A DNA stretch of 64,000 nt. Source: Streptomyces aquilus. GTDB taxonomy: Bacteria > Actinomycetota > Actinomycetes > Streptomycetales > Streptomycetaceae. The notes beneath the pieces are model-generated. The model had not been told where the DNA came from. It was given only the letters and a program-made list of their open reading frames with translations, and searched no databases. Shown in pieces: positions 8,741 through 18,589 of the stretch; position 1 is the first letter of the stretch; each line of letters begins with the position of its first letter. The stretch lies in the NCBI RefSeq assembly GCF_003955715.1, contig NZ_CP034463.1, positions 4,216,001-4,280,000 on the forward strand, in the 5' to 3' direction. The translations under genes and the position numbers were made by a program.

Positions 8741-9988
8741 TCACCCGGGCGTGATCTTCACCGTCCACGCCCCGGAGACCGTACGGCCCTCCACCTTCAC
8801 CCGTACACCGTCCCCCGGCACCGTGAAGCTCTCGCCCAGGGCTACCGGGGCGTCCGCGAGGGGTGGGTAGACCGAGGCCTCCCAGCAGGCCTCGGTGTGC
8901 GGGTGGGCGTCGATGACCTGGATCGGGCCGCCGCCGGACGCGGCGCCGGCGCGTACCCGGTAGACCAGGACTCCTTCCTTGCAGGTCCCGGCGTCGTTGC
9001 CGGCCGGGCCGCGGGCCTCGAAGGCGAGGGCGGTCTCGGGGCCGGTGCGGACCACCGCCAGCTTGGTGCCGCGCCCCAGGCCGAAGGCCGAGCGGCCCAC
9101 GACCGGCGCCCCCGGCCCCGCCCCCAGCGGTTCCAGCGTCAGCCGCGTCGGCTTGCCCACGCACGCCACCTGTCGCGACTCCAGCCACCCCAGCTTCCAC
9201 TTGTGCCAGCCGAACAGGTCGGGGGCCAGCCCGAACTGGCTGCCCATCAGGTCCCAGTCGCCGACGTACGTGTCCCAGTCGCCCTTGCCGTCGACGGGGC
9301 GGTGGTACAGGTCCGGGAGGTCGAAGACGTGGCCGGTCTCGTGGGCCAGGACGAGGCGGTCCGGCGGGTGCTGCTCGAACACCGTGACGACCCGCCGGAT
9401 GTCCGTGCCGTCGGCCCGCAGCGGGGTGTCGAGGTTGACGACCTTCGTGGCGTCCGAGTCCACCCCGGGCGCGTCCGGATCGGCGACGAAGTAGACGACG
9501 TCGTAGCGGGAGAAGTCCACCTGCCCGTCCGCCGCGGCCAGCGCGTCGCGCAGATAGTCGGCGCGATGCGACTCGTTCCAGTCACGCTCTATGACGTACG
9601 AAGTCGACGGCCGCGGCATCCGGATCCAGTTCCGCAGCGGATGCGGGCGCAGTGTGAACCTGCCGTAGGAGGCCTGTTCGAAGTAGCGGCTGGTCGCGGG
9701 GAAGTGGTCGGCGGCAAGCTGGTCGGGGGTGGTGCGCGGGGTCGCGTCCGGGAAGGACAGGAACACCATCACCGCGTCCAGCGTGCGGGTGGGCCGCGGA
9801 TAGGCGGTGTTCCAGGTGTCGACGCCCTCGGAGTGGTGCGCCTCGGTGCGGGTGAGCGCGCAGGCGGCCGCGGAGAACGGCTCGGCGGCCGACGGGCCGG
9901 TGATGAGGGAGGTGGCGGCGAGCGCCGACATCGTGGTGAACACGGCCGCGGTGCTGCGCAGTCGGGGGCGCGGGAAGGGGCGCGGCAC
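8741..9988 (-). CDS. secreted M6-family metalloprotease
   Basis: The protein of about 415 residues begins with an arginine/proline-rich n-region and a hydrophobic export segment ending near S-A-A-E-P-F-S-A. The zinc site is H216-E-T-G-H220 in L-A-H-E-T-G-H-V-F-D-L-P-D-L-Y, the HExxH...PDLY pattern of M6 (immune-inhibitor-A-like) metzincins. A beta-rich C-terminal domain follows. It probably degrades extracellular proteins. The GTG at 9988 is chosen because GGAGG lies 5 bases upstream. The in-frame ATG at 10018 has none. It is divergent from cdgA. Confidence 0.85.
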   Translation of the reverse strand: MPRPFPRPRLRSTAAVFTTMSALAATSLITGPSAAEPFSAAACALTRTEAHHSEGVDTWNTAYPRPTRTLDAVMVFLSFPDATPRTTPDQLAADHFPATSRYFEQASYGRFTLRPHPLRNWIRMPRPSTSYVIERDWNESHRADYLRDALAAADGQVDFSRYDVVYFVADPDAPGVDSDATKVVNLDTPLRADGTDIRRVVTVFEQHPPDRLVLAHETGHVFDLPDLYHRPVDGKGDWDTYVGDWDLMGSQFGLAPDLFGWHKWKLGWLESRQVACVGKPTRLTLEPLGAGPGAPVVGRSAFGLGRGTKLAVVRTGPETALAFEARGPAGNDAGTCKEGVLVYRVRAGAASGGGPIQVIDAHPHTEACWEASVYPPLADAPVALGESFTVPGDGVRVKVEGRTVSGAWTVKITPG

Positions 9989-10300
9989 GGGGACCTCCGG
10001 ATGCGGTTCACGGGACACCGCACCCAGCCTGTGTGAGATTGTCGTACTACGCCCTGTTTGTCTGCACCAGAAGAGTGAGTCAGCCGAAGAACCGTCAGAA
10101 TCGACACCCCGAATCGCTCACGGAACGTCACACCTGGTCGGGCGCCTCAACAAGCCGTCCAGGTGCGGGCAGAAACGATCTGTCAGAAGGGCCCGTTGTT
10201 CCGGGACACTGGGCAGTGGCTGGAAGGGGTGGGGGCCAGCCTCTATGATCGGCACACTTTCCTGCACGGACAGAGATCGAGTGCACTGCGGGAGCGAACG

Positions 10301-12118
10301 GTGAGCGGAACCTCCGAAGGGCCGGCGCCCGCGACAGACCTCGACCGGGCGGCCGTCACAGACAGTGACTACAACACGTCTTCTCGTACCGATTCCCAGG
10401 CGTACCGGTCGGCCTTCGTGGCCGCGCCGCTCGCCATGGCCGTCGTCGACCGCGAGGGTGTGGTCGTCAGCGCCAACCACACCCTCGGCGACCTCCTCGG
10501 CTGCGCGCCCGAGGCGCTCGCCGGGCGGATCGCCGCCGATCTGGTGGACCTGGCCTCCGACGCCCGTACCTGGCACGCCTACCAGGAGGTGCTGCGCGGC
10601 CGGCAGGCCCGGCTGCGCTGCACCCGGCGGCTGAAGAACCCCGACGGCCAGTACCTGTGGACGCAGGTCACCGTCGCGCCGCTCGGCACGGGTGAACCCG
10701 GGGTGCTGCTGTCGGTCGCCGACGTCAGCTCCCAGCGTGAACTCCAGGCCCGGCTGCGGCACTTGCAGATGCACGACCCGGTGACCCGGCTGCCCAACCG
10801 CACGCTGTTCTTCGAACGGCTGTCGGCCGCGCTGGAGGCGGAGGCGTACGAGCAGGGCGGCACCGGCCGGATCGGCCTGTGCTATCTGGACCTCGACGGC
10901 TTCAAGGCCGTCAACGACACGCTCGGCCACCGGGTCGGCGACCGGCTGCTGGCCGCCGTCGCGGAGCGGCTGACGCGGTGCGCGGACGAGGCGGGCCTCA
11001 CCCGGGGCAGCACGCCGCTGGTGGCCAGACTCGGCGGCGACGAGTTCGCGCTGCTCGTCGAGGACTCCACCGGCACCGACCAACTCGCCGATCTCGCCGA
11101 GGCCGTGCTCAAGGCGGTGCAGAGCCCCTTCGACATCGCCGGGCACCGGTTGTCCGTCTCCGCGTCGATCGGCGTCGTCGAGCGCCACGCGGCCGGCACC
11201 ACTCCCACGGCCCTCGTGCAGGCCGCCGACACGACGCTCTACTGGGCGAAGGCCGACGGCAAGTCCCGCTGGACGCTGTTCGACCCGGAGCGCAACGCCC
11301 ACCGCATGACCCGCCAGGCCCTCGCCTCCACCCTCCGGCCGGCCATCGAGCGCGGCGAGTTCACGCTGGAGTACCAGCCGCTGGTCGGCATGGAGGACGG
11401 GCGGCTGCGGGGTGTGGAGGCGCTGGTGCGCTGGAACCACCCGCAGTTCGGGATGCTGACGCCGAATCGGTTCATCGCACTGGCCGAGGAGGACGGCTCG
11501 ATCGTGCCGCTGGGGCGCTGGGTGCTGGCGACCGCCTGCCGCCAGGCCCGGCGGTGGCAGCTCGACCACCCGGGCGAGCCGCCGATCTTCGTCAGTGTGA
11601 ATGTCGCGGTCCGCCAGGTGTGGGACTCCGACCTGGTCGCCGACGTGGCGGAGATCCTCGCGGAGACGGAACTGGCGCCGGGGTTGCTGCAACTGGAGCT
11701 CACGGAGTCCGCGGTGATGGGCTCGGCGGGCCGCCCGCTCCAGGCGCTCCAGGCGCTCAGCGACATGGGCGTCCACATCGCCATCGACGACTTCGGCACC
11801 GGCTACTCCAACCTCGCCTACCTCAGCCGGCTGCCGGTCGCGGTCCTGAAGCTGGACGGGTCCTTCGTCCGGGGCTTCCAGTACGAGGGGACCGGCGCCC
11901 CGCCCAACCCGGCCGACGAGGTCGTCGTCGAGGCGATGATCCAGCTCGCCCACCGGCTGGGGCTGACGGTCACCGCGGAGTGCGTGGAGACGTCCGCGCA
12001 GGCTTCCCGCCTGCGGCGGATCGGGTGCGACACCGGCCAGGGGTGGCTGTACTCACGGCCGGTGTCGCCGGATCGTATCTCCGAGCTGATGGCGGGTCAG
12101 GCCGCGGGCAGGCCGTAG
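10301..12118 (+). CDS. cdgA: CdgA-like PAS-GGDEF-EAL cyclic di-GMP enzyme
   Basis: A 605-residue soluble protein. A PAS domain spans about 30-150 ([14 protein letters not shown]). A GGDEF domain has intact G245-G-D-E-F249. An EAL domain has E373-A-L375 and the loop D-D-F-G-T-G-Y-S-N. Both catalytic motifs are intact, so cyclase and phosphodiesterase activity are both possible. Domain order, length and gene neighbourhood match S. coelicolor CdgA (SCO2817), a developmental c-di-GMP enzyme, recalled rather than searched. GTG 10301 has GGGAG upstream. Its 3' end overlaps the convergent LLM gene by 22 bases. Confidence 0.85.
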   Translation: MSGTSEGPAPATDLDRAAVTDSDYNTSSRTDSQAYRSAFVAAPLAMAVVDREGVVVSANHTLGDLLGCAPEALAGRIAADLVDLASDARTWHAYQEVLRGRQARLRCTRRLKNPDGQYLWTQVTVAPLGTGEPGVLLSVADVSSQRELQARLRHLQMHDPVTRLPNRTLFFERLSAALEAEAYEQGGTGRIGLCYLDLDGFKAVNDTLGHRVGDRLLAAVAERLTRCADEAGLTRGSTPLVARLGGDEFALLVEDSTGTDQLADLAEAVLKAVQSPFDIAGHRLSVSASIGVVERHAAGTTPTALVQAADTTLYWAKADGKSRWTLFDPERNAHRMTRQALASTLRPAIERGEFTLEYQPLVGMEDGRLRGVEALVRWNHPQFGMLTPNRFIALAEEDGSIVPLGRWVLATACRQARRWQLDHPGEPPIFVSVNVAVRQVWDSDLVADVAEILAETELAPGLLQLELTESAVMGSAGRPLQALQALSDMGVHIAIDDFGTGYSNLAYLSRLPVAVLKLDGSFVRGFQYEGTGAPPNPADEVVVEAMIQLAHRLGLTVTAECVETSAQASRLRRIGCDTGQGWLYSRPVSPDRISELMAGQAAGRP

Positions 12119-13185
12119 GCGTCGGCGATCAGTTCGTACGAGCGCAGCCGCAGCGCTCCGCTGTGTGCGTGGGACGTGATCATCAACTCGTCGGCGCCGG
12201 TGCGCTTCTGGAGGTCGTCGAGGCCCGCGCGGACCTCGTCGGCGGTGCCGTGGACGACGTTGGCGTTCCAGGACGTGGCGAAGTCGCGTTCCACGGGGCT
12301 GAAGTCGTAGGCCTCCGCCTCCTCGGGGGTGGGGACGAGGCCGGGGCGGCCGGTGCGCAGCCGGATCATGTTGAGGCTCGCGGCGAGCACCTGGCGGCGG
12401 GCCTCCTTCTCGTCGTCGGTGGCGAGGGCGGAGACGCCGATGAGGGCGTAGGGCTCGGCGAGGATCTCGCTCGGGCGGAAGGCCTCGCGGTAGAGGTCCA
12501 GGGCCGGGATGGTGTTCTGGGCCGAGAAGTGGTGGGCGAAGGCGAAGGGCAGGCCGAGCTCGGCGGCGAGGCGGGCGCTGAAGCCGGAGGAGCCGAGCAG
12601 CCAGATCGGCGGGCGGTGCGGGGACTGGACGCCGCCGGGGGACGTCGCCTGGATCGGGCCGGGGACCGCGTGGATACGGCGGTAGGGGTGGCCGTCGGGG
12701 AAGTCGTCGTCGAGGAAGCGGGTCAGCTCGGCGAGCTGCTCGGGGAAGTCGTCGGCACCCTCGTGGAGGGTCTGGGTGCGGCGCAGGGCGGCGGCGGTGG
12801 CACCGTCGGTGCCGGGCGCGCGGCCGAGGCCGAGGTCGACCCGCCCCGGGGCCAGCGCCTCCAGCGTGCCGAACTGCTCCGCGATGACCAGCGGGGCGTG
12901 GTTGGGCAGCATGACGCCGCCCGAGCCGAGGCGGATGCGCTCGGTGTGGGCGGCGAGGTGGGCCAGGATCACGGCGGGGGACGACGAGGCCACGCCGGGC
13001 ATGGAGTGGTGCTCGGCGACCCAGTACCGGTGGAACCCGCGCGACTCCGTCAGCTTGGCGAGCTCGACGCTGGTACGCAGCGCCTCGGTGGCGGTGTACC
13101 CGGCGCCCACCGTGACCAGGTCCAGTACGGAGAGGGGGACGGGGGCGGTGCCCTGTGCGATGCCTCGGGTCTCGTCTGCCGCCAC
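12097..13185 (-). CDS. LLM-class flavin-dependent oxidoreductase
   Basis: A 362-residue luciferase-like TIM-barrel protein. It has [11 protein letters not shown] near residue 55, [12 protein letters not shown] near 88 and [12 protein letters not shown] near 195. These are marks of the bacterial-luciferase-like group annotated as MsnO8/YhbW type. It would use reduced flavin for a monooxygenase or similar reaction. The substrate is unknown. The GTG start is set by GGAGG six bases upstream. It stands alone, with no partner flavin reductase beside it. Confidence 0.88.
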   Translation of the reverse strand: MAADETRGIAQGTAPVPLSVLDLVTVGAGYTATEALRTSVELAKLTESRGFHRYWVAEHHSMPGVASSSPAVILAHLAAHTERIRLGSGGVMLPNHAPLVIAEQFGTLEALAPGRVDLGLGRAPGTDGATAAALRRTQTLHEGADDFPEQLAELTRFLDDDFPDGHPYRRIHAVPGPIQATSPGGVQSPHRPPIWLLGSSGFSARLAAELGLPFAFAHHFSAQNTIPALDLYREAFRPSEILAEPYALIGVSALATDDEKEARRQVLAASLNMIRLRTGRPGLVPTPEEAEAYDFSPVERDFATSWNANVVHGTADEVRAGLDDLQKRTGADELMITSHAHSGALRLRSYELIADAYGLPAA

Positions 13186-13265
13186 GGGGGTGCCTCCTGT
13201 TGTGGGCCGTGCGCTGTCCGTCCGGCACTAACAGGAGGCGCTCTCCGGTTATTCCCTGCGCCAGA

Positions 13266-13913
13266 TCATGCGGAAGACGCCTTGTCCCACACCTTGACGG
13301 TCAGGTTCGTGATCTCGCTGTCGGGATCGAGCGAGTCCACCCTGACGAGCGCCACGCGCCCGCCGTCGGTGAAGAGGCAGACGCTCCGCCCTTCGCCCAC
13401 CGAGAGCGACGACTGGGGTTTCGTGGTCGCGAGCAGCTTGCACTCGCTGAAACCGGGTTCCTCCCCCTCGGGAACAAGCGCGTAGTTGTTGTAGATGAGA
13501 TTCACTTTCTGCCCGTCAAAACCCCAGGGATCGATGTCGTCGTCGCCCACCGCGGGTGGCACAAGATCGAGATCGAATCCCTGGTTCTGCGAAAGCAGCG
13601 GGCCCGACCACTGCACTTCCGGCTCCGATTCGGACTGCGGTGACGGCCGATCACCGGAGCCACCCCCGGGATTTCCCTGCGGCGTCGCGGTGGTCGTGAC
13701 GCTCACCGTCGCGGTGACGGTTTCACGGACCGCCACGGGCGAGGTGACACCTGCCGCGGGGAGCCCGATGAAGCCGACCGCGAAGGTGAGCGCACCCACC
13801 CCGGCACTGATCAGCGCCGCGATCGCCTGCCATTTGTGGGCCGCCCCCGCATCGCCCTGCCGCCTCGGTGGTGCCGGTGGCCGCGCAGGTGGCGGCGGCG
13901 TGAATGACGACAT
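13266..13913 (-). CDS. membrane-anchored hypothetical protein
   Basis: About 215 residues. A proline-rich cytoplasmic start (P-P-P-P-A-R-P-P-A-P-P) is followed by one membrane segment (A-L-I-S-A-G-V-G-A-L-T-F-A-V-G-F). After it come a Thr/Val-rich stretch and a linker rich in Gly, Ser and Pro. The exported domain is beta-rich and has two cysteines (S-E-C-K and S-V-C-L-F) that could pair outside the cell. I do not recognise the family. Two ATGs sit 6 bases apart. The second (13913) is preferred because GGGGG is then 6 bases away. Confidence 0.68.
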   Translation of the reverse strand: MSSFTPPPPARPPAPPRRQGDAGAAHKWQAIAALISAGVGALTFAVGFIGLPAAGVTSPVAVRETVTATVSVTTTATPQGNPGGGSGDRPSPQSESEPEVQWSGPLLSQNQGFDLDLVPPAVGDDDIDPWGFDGQKVNLIYNNYALVPEGEEPGFSECKLLATTKPQSSLSVGEGRSVCLFTDGGRVALVRVDSLDPDSEITNLTVKVWDKASSA

Positions 13914-14062
13914 GTACATCCCCCGTTACTTTCCCTGCTGCATCCCCCGACGCATCCCCCGATGCCGATGCAGAGCGCAATTATGGCGCGCCCCCGGCAT
14001 TCTGGACGGCGGAATTCACGTATCCACCGAAGGAAATACCGAGGGCGTCGGCCTCACATTTC

Positions 14063-14794
14063 TCACACCTGCACAATCGGCTCCTTCGTGAACAGTGCTC
14101 CCAGCCTCGGGGCGTTCACGCGGCGGTCTGCCAGGCGGAGGCCTTCCCAGACCGTGACCTGGTTGGCGGTGAGGACCGGCTTGCCCAGTTCCTTCTCCAG
14201 GGCGGGGAGGTGGGCGACCGTGTGCAGGGCCGTGTCGGGGAGGAGGAGGGCGTCCGCGTCCGGGGTGTCGGCCTGCCGCGCCAGGGCGAAGACCTCCGCC
14301 TCGCCCCAGGTGCCGACCTCGGCCGCCGTGATGATCCCGGCCCCCTTGACCCCGGTCACCTCCAGGCCGCCGGCCCGCAGGAAGTCCGCGAACATCGCGG
14401 CCACGTCGTCCGGGTACGTCGCCCCGACCGCGACCCGGCCCGCCTTGATCTCCTGGGCCGCGTGCACGAAGGCGAAGGACGTCGAGGAGGCCGGCAGGCC
14501 TGCCGCCCGGGCCAGGGTGCGGACCTGGTCCTGGGCGCCCTCCCAGCCGTGGACGAAGCTGCCGCTGGTGCAGGCCCACACCACGGACTCGGCGCCGCCC
14601 ATGCGCAGTTCCTCGACGCCGGCCGCGAGGCGTTCGGGCGAGCCCATCTCCAGCAGGGCGTCCTCACGGTGGGCGTCCTCGCCGATGTCGGTGTGCACCA
14701 CGTCGACCCGGATGTCGCTGCCCAGGAGCTGCTCGATGCGTGGATAGTCGTCCTCGGCGGAGTGGCCCGGGTAGAGGAGTCCGAGTGCGGTCAT
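14063..14794 (-). CDS. Asp/Glu racemase-superfamily enzyme (maleate isomerase/EutA-like), second copy
   Basis: A 243-residue protein with two catalytic-cysteine regions. W-A-C-T-S-G-S-F-V near residue 80 is clear, while the second is degenerate (L-L-L-P-D-T-A-L). Family members are cofactor-free racemases, arylmalonate decarboxylases or maleate isomerases using a cysteine pair. Here the second cysteine appears replaced, as also happens in arylmalonate decarboxylase and EutA-like proteins. The start overlaps the upstream gene stop (ATGA), so it is co-translated with the paralogue at 14791-15588. It probably acts on the compound imported by the Ehu-type transporter. Confidence 0.8.
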   Translation of the reverse strand: MTALGLLYPGHSAEDDYPRIEQLLGSDIRVDVVHTDIGEDAHREDALLEMGSPERLAAGVEELRMGGAESVVWACTSGSFVHGWEGAQDQVRTLARAAGLPASSTSFAFVHAAQEIKAGRVAVGATYPDDVAAMFADFLRAGGLEVTGVKGAGIITAAEVGTWGEAEVFALARQADTPDADALLLPDTALHTVAHLPALEKELGKPVLTANQVTVWEGLRLADRRVNAPRLGALFTKEPIVQV

Positions 14795-15588
14795 GTCCAG
14801 CCTTCCTGCTGCTGTTCTTCGTCGGGCAGTACCGGTCGCAGGGGGCCCGGACGCGCCGCCGGATCGATCAGCGCCTGATAGGGCCCCATGGCCCGGGTAC
14901 CCAGCCGGCGCAGCGCCGCCCACATCGTCACCTGGTTGGCCGAGATCACCGGCAGCCGCAGTTCGGCCTCCAGTTGCGGGATGACGTCGTACGTCGGGAG
15001 GTTGGTGCAGCTGATGAACAGGGCGTCGGCGTCCCGGCGGACCGCCTTGTGCGCCATGGCGACCACCTCGCGGTACGGCACCTTCCAGATGTGCCTGGTC
15101 AGGCCCATGAAGGCGCAGCCGGTGACGGTGACGCCCGCCTCCGCGACGTACTCCTCCAGGGAGCGGGTGACCGAGACGGTGTACGGCGTCACCAGGGCCA
15201 GCCGCCGCACGCCCAGCTCGGTCAGGGCTTCGAGGAGGGCCCCGGAGGTGGTGAGGGACGGGACCGCGCCCGCCCTCGTCATCGCCTCGCACATGGCGCG
15301 TTCGCCCGCGATGCCGCCGACGAAGCTGCCGGAGGTGCAGGCGTAGGCGACGACCTCGGGGGTGATGGCGTGCAGGGTGCGGACGGCGTCGTGCAGGGTC
15401 TCGTGCTCGCTGACGAGACGGGCCAGGTCGAGGCTGACCTCGACGGGCACGTACGGCGTCCGGGTCAGATGGAGCGAGATGTCGTCCGGGACCCAGCGCC
15501 ACAGCTCGCGGTCCAGGGCGAAGTCGAAGGGTGCCACGACGCCGACCCCGCGCTGGGGGCGCGGTCCGCCGAGAAAAGAGAGGTCCAT
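14791..15588 (-). CDS. Asp/Glu racemase-superfamily enzyme (maleate isomerase/arylmalonate decarboxylase-like)
   Basis: About 265 residues, with both cysteine sites: A-Y-A-C-T-S-G-S-F-V near residue 90 and F-I-S-C-T-N-L-P-T near 195. This two-cysteine arrangement is that of maleate cis-trans isomerases and racemases. The ATG at 15588 is chosen, with GTGAGG 12 bases upstream. A GTG at 15606 is the alternative. It is the first gene of a two-gene minus-strand operon with a good promoter at 15654-15682, divergent from the hydroxyacid dehydrogenase. Confidence 0.82.
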   Translation of the reverse strand: MDLSFLGGPRPQRGVGVVAPFDFALDRELWRWVPDDISLHLTRTPYVPVEVSLDLARLVSEHETLHDAVRTLHAITPEVVAYACTSGSFVGGIAGERAMCEAMTRAGAVPSLTTSGALLEALTELGVRRLALVTPYTVSVTRSLEEYVAEAGVTVTGCAFMGLTRHIWKVPYREVVAMAHKAVRRDADALFISCTNLPTYDVIPQLEAELRLPVISANQVTMWAALRRLGTRAMGPYQALIDPAARPGPLRPVLPDEEQQQEGWT

Positions 15589-15653
15589 GGCAGGCACCGG
15601 CCTCACGGTGAGAGACGGGGGGACAACGGACCGTGCGCGCGCCCGTGTTGACG

Positions 15654-15682
15654 AAGGTAGGTTCGGGTGCGAGCGTGGTCAA
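15654..15682 (-). promoter_or_regulatory. sigma-70-type promoter of the racemase operon
   Basis: Read on the minus strand: TTGACC, a 17-base spacer, then TACCTT. The start point falls near 15647, about 60 bases before the ATG at 15588. Confidence 0.55.
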
Positions 15683-15720
15683 TCCGCGCATGTCAGACGC
15701 CCGTGGAGGAACGGCTTCGC

Positions 15721-16668
15721 ATGACCTCCCCCACCCTCCTCGTCCTGGACGCCGATCCCCTCCCCCGCCTCGGCCGCCTCACCGGTCGCGCCCGCGTCCT
15801 GCACGCGGACGCGTCGACGCTGGCCGAGCGGCTGCCGTCCGCCGACGTGCTGCTGGTGTGGGACTTCACCTCGCACGCGGTACGGCACGCCTGGCCCGGC
15901 GAGGGTCCGCGGCCGCGCTGGGTGCACACGGCGAGTGCGGGGGTGGACCATCTGATGTGCCCCGAACTCGCCGCGTCCGACACGGTGGTGACCAACGCGC
16001 GCGGGATCTTCGACCAGCCGATCGCCGAGTACGTCGCGGCCCTCGTCCTGGCGATGGCGAAGGATCTGCCGAGGACCCTGGACCTGCAACGGGAGCGCAC
16101 CTGGCGGCACCGGGAGTCCCGCCGGGTCTCCGGGACGCGGGCCGTGATCGTCGGCTCCGGGCCCATCGGGCGGACGATCGCCCGCACGCTCAAGGCACTT
16201 GAGGTGACGACCGCGCTGGTCGGCCGCACCCCGCGCACCGGCATCCACGGCCCCGACGATCTCGACCGGCTGATCGCCCGCGCCGACTGGATCATCGCGG
16301 CGGCCCCGCTGACCGAGCAGACGTACGGCATGTTCGACGCCCGGCGGTTCGGGGTGATGCAGCCCTCGGCCCGGTTCATCAACATCGGGCGGGGCGGCCT
16401 GGTCGTCGAGGACGCGCTGGCCGAGGCGCTCAGCCGCCGGTGGATCGCGGGCGCGGCGCTGGACGTCTTCGAGCACGAACCCCTGGGCCCCGACAGCCCG
16501 TTGTGGCAGGTGCCCGATCTGATCGTGTCCCCGCACATGAGCGGCGACACGGTGGGCTGGCGGGACGAACTCGGGGCACAGTTCCTGGAGTTGTACGAGC
16601 GGTGGGAGACGGGCAAGCCGCTGCTGAACGTGGTCGACAAGAAGCGTGGGTACGTACCCGGACACTGA
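15721..16668 (+). CDS. D-2-hydroxyacid dehydrogenase family protein
   Basis: A 315-residue NAD(P)-dependent enzyme. The Rossmann motif is V-I-V-G-S-G-P-I-G-R near residue 145. The catalytic set is Arg in F-I-N-I-G-R-G-G-L-V near 225, Glu in V-F-E-H-E-P near 255 and His in S-P-H-M-S-G-D near 275. It would interconvert a 2-oxo acid and a D-2-hydroxy acid. The ATG at 15721 gives the normal family N-terminus. GGAGG lies 11 bases upstream. It is followed 13 bases later by the amidase, so the two are probably one transcript in the same catabolic pathway. Confidence 0.87.
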   Translation: MTSPTLLVLDADPLPRLGRLTGRARVLHADASTLAERLPSADVLLVWDFTSHAVRHAWPGEGPRPRWVHTASAGVDHLMCPELAASDTVVTNARGIFDQPIAEYVAALVLAMAKDLPRTLDLQRERTWRHRESRRVSGTRAVIVGSGPIGRTIARTLKALEVTTALVGRTPRTGIHGPDDLDRLIARADWIIAAAPLTEQTYGMFDARRFGVMQPSARFINIGRGGLVVEDALAEALSRRWIAGAALDVFEHEPLGPDSPLWQVPDLIVSPHMSGDTVGWRDELGAQFLELYERWETGKPLLNVVDKKRGYVPGH

Positions 16669-16681
16669 CCTGGGGGTGTGC

Positions 16682-18067
16682 ATGAGGGACCTCACCGCAC
16701 TCGGCGCCGTGGAGCTCGTCGAGGGGTACCGCAAGGGCGAGTTCAGCCCCGTGGAGGTGACCCGGGCGGCGCTGGAGCGGGCCGAGGAGATCCAGCCGGA
16801 GGTCAACGCGTTCGTGCGGCTGACCGCCGAGGAGGCGCTCGCGCGGGCGCGGGAGTCGGCGGACCGCTGGCGGCGCGGTGCGCCCGCCGGGCTGGTGGAC
16901 GGGGTCCCGGTCACGGTGAAGGACATCCTGCTGATGCGCGGGTCGCCGACCCTGAAGGGGTCGAAGGCGCTGTCGGAGCAGGGTGGTTGGGACGAGGACG
17001 CGCCGTCCGTCGCCCGGCTCCGGGAGCAGGGTGCCGTGTTCCTCGGCAAGACCACGACCCCGGAGTTCGGCTGGAAGGGCGTCACGGACTCGCCGCTGTC
17101 CGGCGTCACCCGCAACCCGCACGACCCCACCCGCACCGCGGGCGGCTCCAGCGGCGGCGCCGCGGCGGCCGTGGCCCTCGGCGCGGGCCCGCTCGCCCTC
17201 GGCACGGACGGAGGCGGCAGCGTCCGTATCCCGGCCGCGTTCTGCGGGATCTTCGCGCTGAAACCGACGTACGGCAGGGTGCCGCTGTACCCGGCGAGCG
17301 CGTTCGGCACCCTCGCCCATGTCGGGCCGATGACCCGCGACGCGGCGGACGCGGCGCTGATGCTGGACGTCATCGGGGCACCGGACGCCCGGGACTGGTC
17401 GGCGCAGGGGCCAAGTGCCGTGTCCTACCGGGACGTTCTCCACGGGGGCGTCCGTGGTCTGCGCATCGCCTACTCCCCCTCCTTCGGCGGGCAGGTCCGG
17501 GTGCAGCCGGGCGTCGCGGCGGCGGTCCGGCGCGGTGTCGAGGAGTTGGCGCGGCTCGGTGCCTATGTCGAGGAGGCCGACCCCGACTTCGCCGACCCGG
17601 TGGACGCCTTCCACACCCTGTGGTTCAGCGGGGCGGCCCGGGTGACCCAGCAGTTCGGGCCGCGCGAGCGGGAGTTGCTCGATCCCGGGCTGCGGGAGAT
17701 CTGCGGGCTCGGGGCGCGGTACAGCGCGCTGGACTATCTCGCCGCCGTCGATGTCCGCATGGACCTCGGCCGCCGGATGGGCCGCTTCCACGAGTCGTAC
17801 GACCTGCTGGTGACGCCCACCCTGCCGGTCACGGCGTTCGAGGCGGGCGCCGAGGTGCCGAAGGGCTCGGCGTATCGGCGGTGGACGGGGTGGACGCCGT
17901 TCACCTACCCGTTCAACCTGACCCAGCAGCCGGCCGCGTCCGTCCCGGTGGGGGTGGACGGCGACGGGCTGCCGGTGGGACTCCAGATCGTGGCCGCCCG
18001 GCACCGGGACGATCTGGTGCTGCGGGCGGCGCACGCCCTGGACGGGTTCACGCCCGCCGGAAACTGA
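16682..18067 (+). CDS. amidase (amidase-signature family)
   Basis: A 461-residue enzyme with the amidase-signature triad: Lys in V-P-V-T-V-K-D-I near residue 80, cis-Ser in A-G-G-S-S-G-G-A-A-A near 155, and the nucleophile Ser in G-T-D-G-G-G-S-V-R-I-P near 180. It hydrolyses an amide to a carboxylate and ammonia. The substrate is unknown but presumably belongs to the compound carried by the neighbouring importer. ATG 16682 has GGGGG five bases upstream. Its 3' end overlaps the convergent DUF3830 gene by 20 bases. Confidence 0.9.
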   Translation: MRDLTALGAVELVEGYRKGEFSPVEVTRAALERAEEIQPEVNAFVRLTAEEALARARESADRWRRGAPAGLVDGVPVTVKDILLMRGSPTLKGSKALSEQGGWDEDAPSVARLREQGAVFLGKTTTPEFGWKGVTDSPLSGVTRNPHDPTRTAGGSSGGAAAAVALGAGPLALGTDGGGSVRIPAAFCGIFALKPTYGRVPLYPASAFGTLAHVGPMTRDAADAALMLDVIGAPDARDWSAQGPSAVSYRDVLHGGVRGLRIAYSPSFGGQVRVQPGVAAAVRRGVEELARLGAYVEEADPDFADPVDAFHTLWFSGAARVTQQFGPRERELLDPGLREICGLGARYSALDYLAAVDVRMDLGRRMGRFHESYDLLVTPTLPVTAFEAGAEVPKGSAYRRWTGWTPFTYPFNLTQQPAASVPVGVDGDGLPVGLQIVAARHRDDLVLRAAHALDGFTPAGN

Positions 18068-18542
18068 GGGTCTCCCCCAGCGCTCCCGACCGCCACAGGT
18101 CGTTGCAGCCCTCGGCCAGCGTCTCCAGCCCGTCCACCACCTGCCCCCACACGATGCCGGGCACCCAGCCCACATCGCCGTTGAGCAGCAGGTTGTTGCG
18201 TTCGTAGAACAGGGCCAGGTCGACGACCGTGGTCCCGGCGCGGACCTCGCGGTCGTAGCCGTAGGACTTGGTGCCCAGCTCGGTGCCGGCGAAGGAGAAG
18301 TAGCAGAGGTCGCCGGGAATGGGGGTGACGGTGGGGTTCTCCAGGGGAGGTTCCGTGGAGGCGAAGGGTGGGAAGAGGGCGTAGATCTCGTTGCGGGCGT
18401 ACTTCGCGTGGTAGACGTCACCGGCGAGCGGGAGCGCTTCCCAGACAGCCGCGCAGGTCAGAGGCGCGCGGTCGTCCAGCAGCTTTGCCGTGACGCTGAT
18501 TCCCCGCTTGACCAGCGAGACTTCTATGTAACGGTCAGCCAT
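18048..18542 (-). CDS. DUF3830 family protein (cyclophilin-like fold)
   Basis: A 164-residue cytosolic protein, M-A-D-R-Y-I-E-V-S-L-V near the start, with W-E-A-L-P-L-A-G-D-V-Y-H-A-K-Y near 35 and F-Y-E-R-N-N-L-L-L-N-G-D-V-G near 105. These match DUF3830, which is often found next to amino-acid-type ABC importers and racemase/amidase genes. Function is unknown. A role in binding or sensing the pathway substrate is a guess. The ATG at 18542 has GGAG just upstream. It is divergent from ehuB across an 18-bp palindrome that covers its own start. Confidence 0.75.
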   Translation of the reverse strand: MADRYIEVSLVKRGISVTAKLLDDRAPLTCAAVWEALPLAGDVYHAKYARNEIYALFPPFASTEPPLENPTVTPIPGDLCYFSFAGTELGTKSYGYDREVRAGTTVVDLALFYERNNLLLNGDVGWVPGIVWGQVVDGLETLAEGCNDLWRSGALGETLSFRRA

Positions 18543-18558
18543 GCACTCCATGGTGCAT
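18541..18558. promoter_or_regulatory. 18-bp inverted repeat ATGCAC-N6-GTGCAT
   Basis: A perfect inverted repeat lies between the divergent DUF3830 and ehuB starts and overlaps the DUF3830 start codon. It is the best operator candidate for the IclR regulator at 21871 or another pathway regulator. Confidence 0.5.
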
Positions 18559-18589
18559 ACATCGCATGCGGTCGGGTAGCCGCGCCGCC

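Noticed and set aside
10024..10036. BldD box before cdgA
   Set aside because: Only a partial match to TNACNCWGNGTNA with mismatches at two fixed positions; kept out as unsupported.
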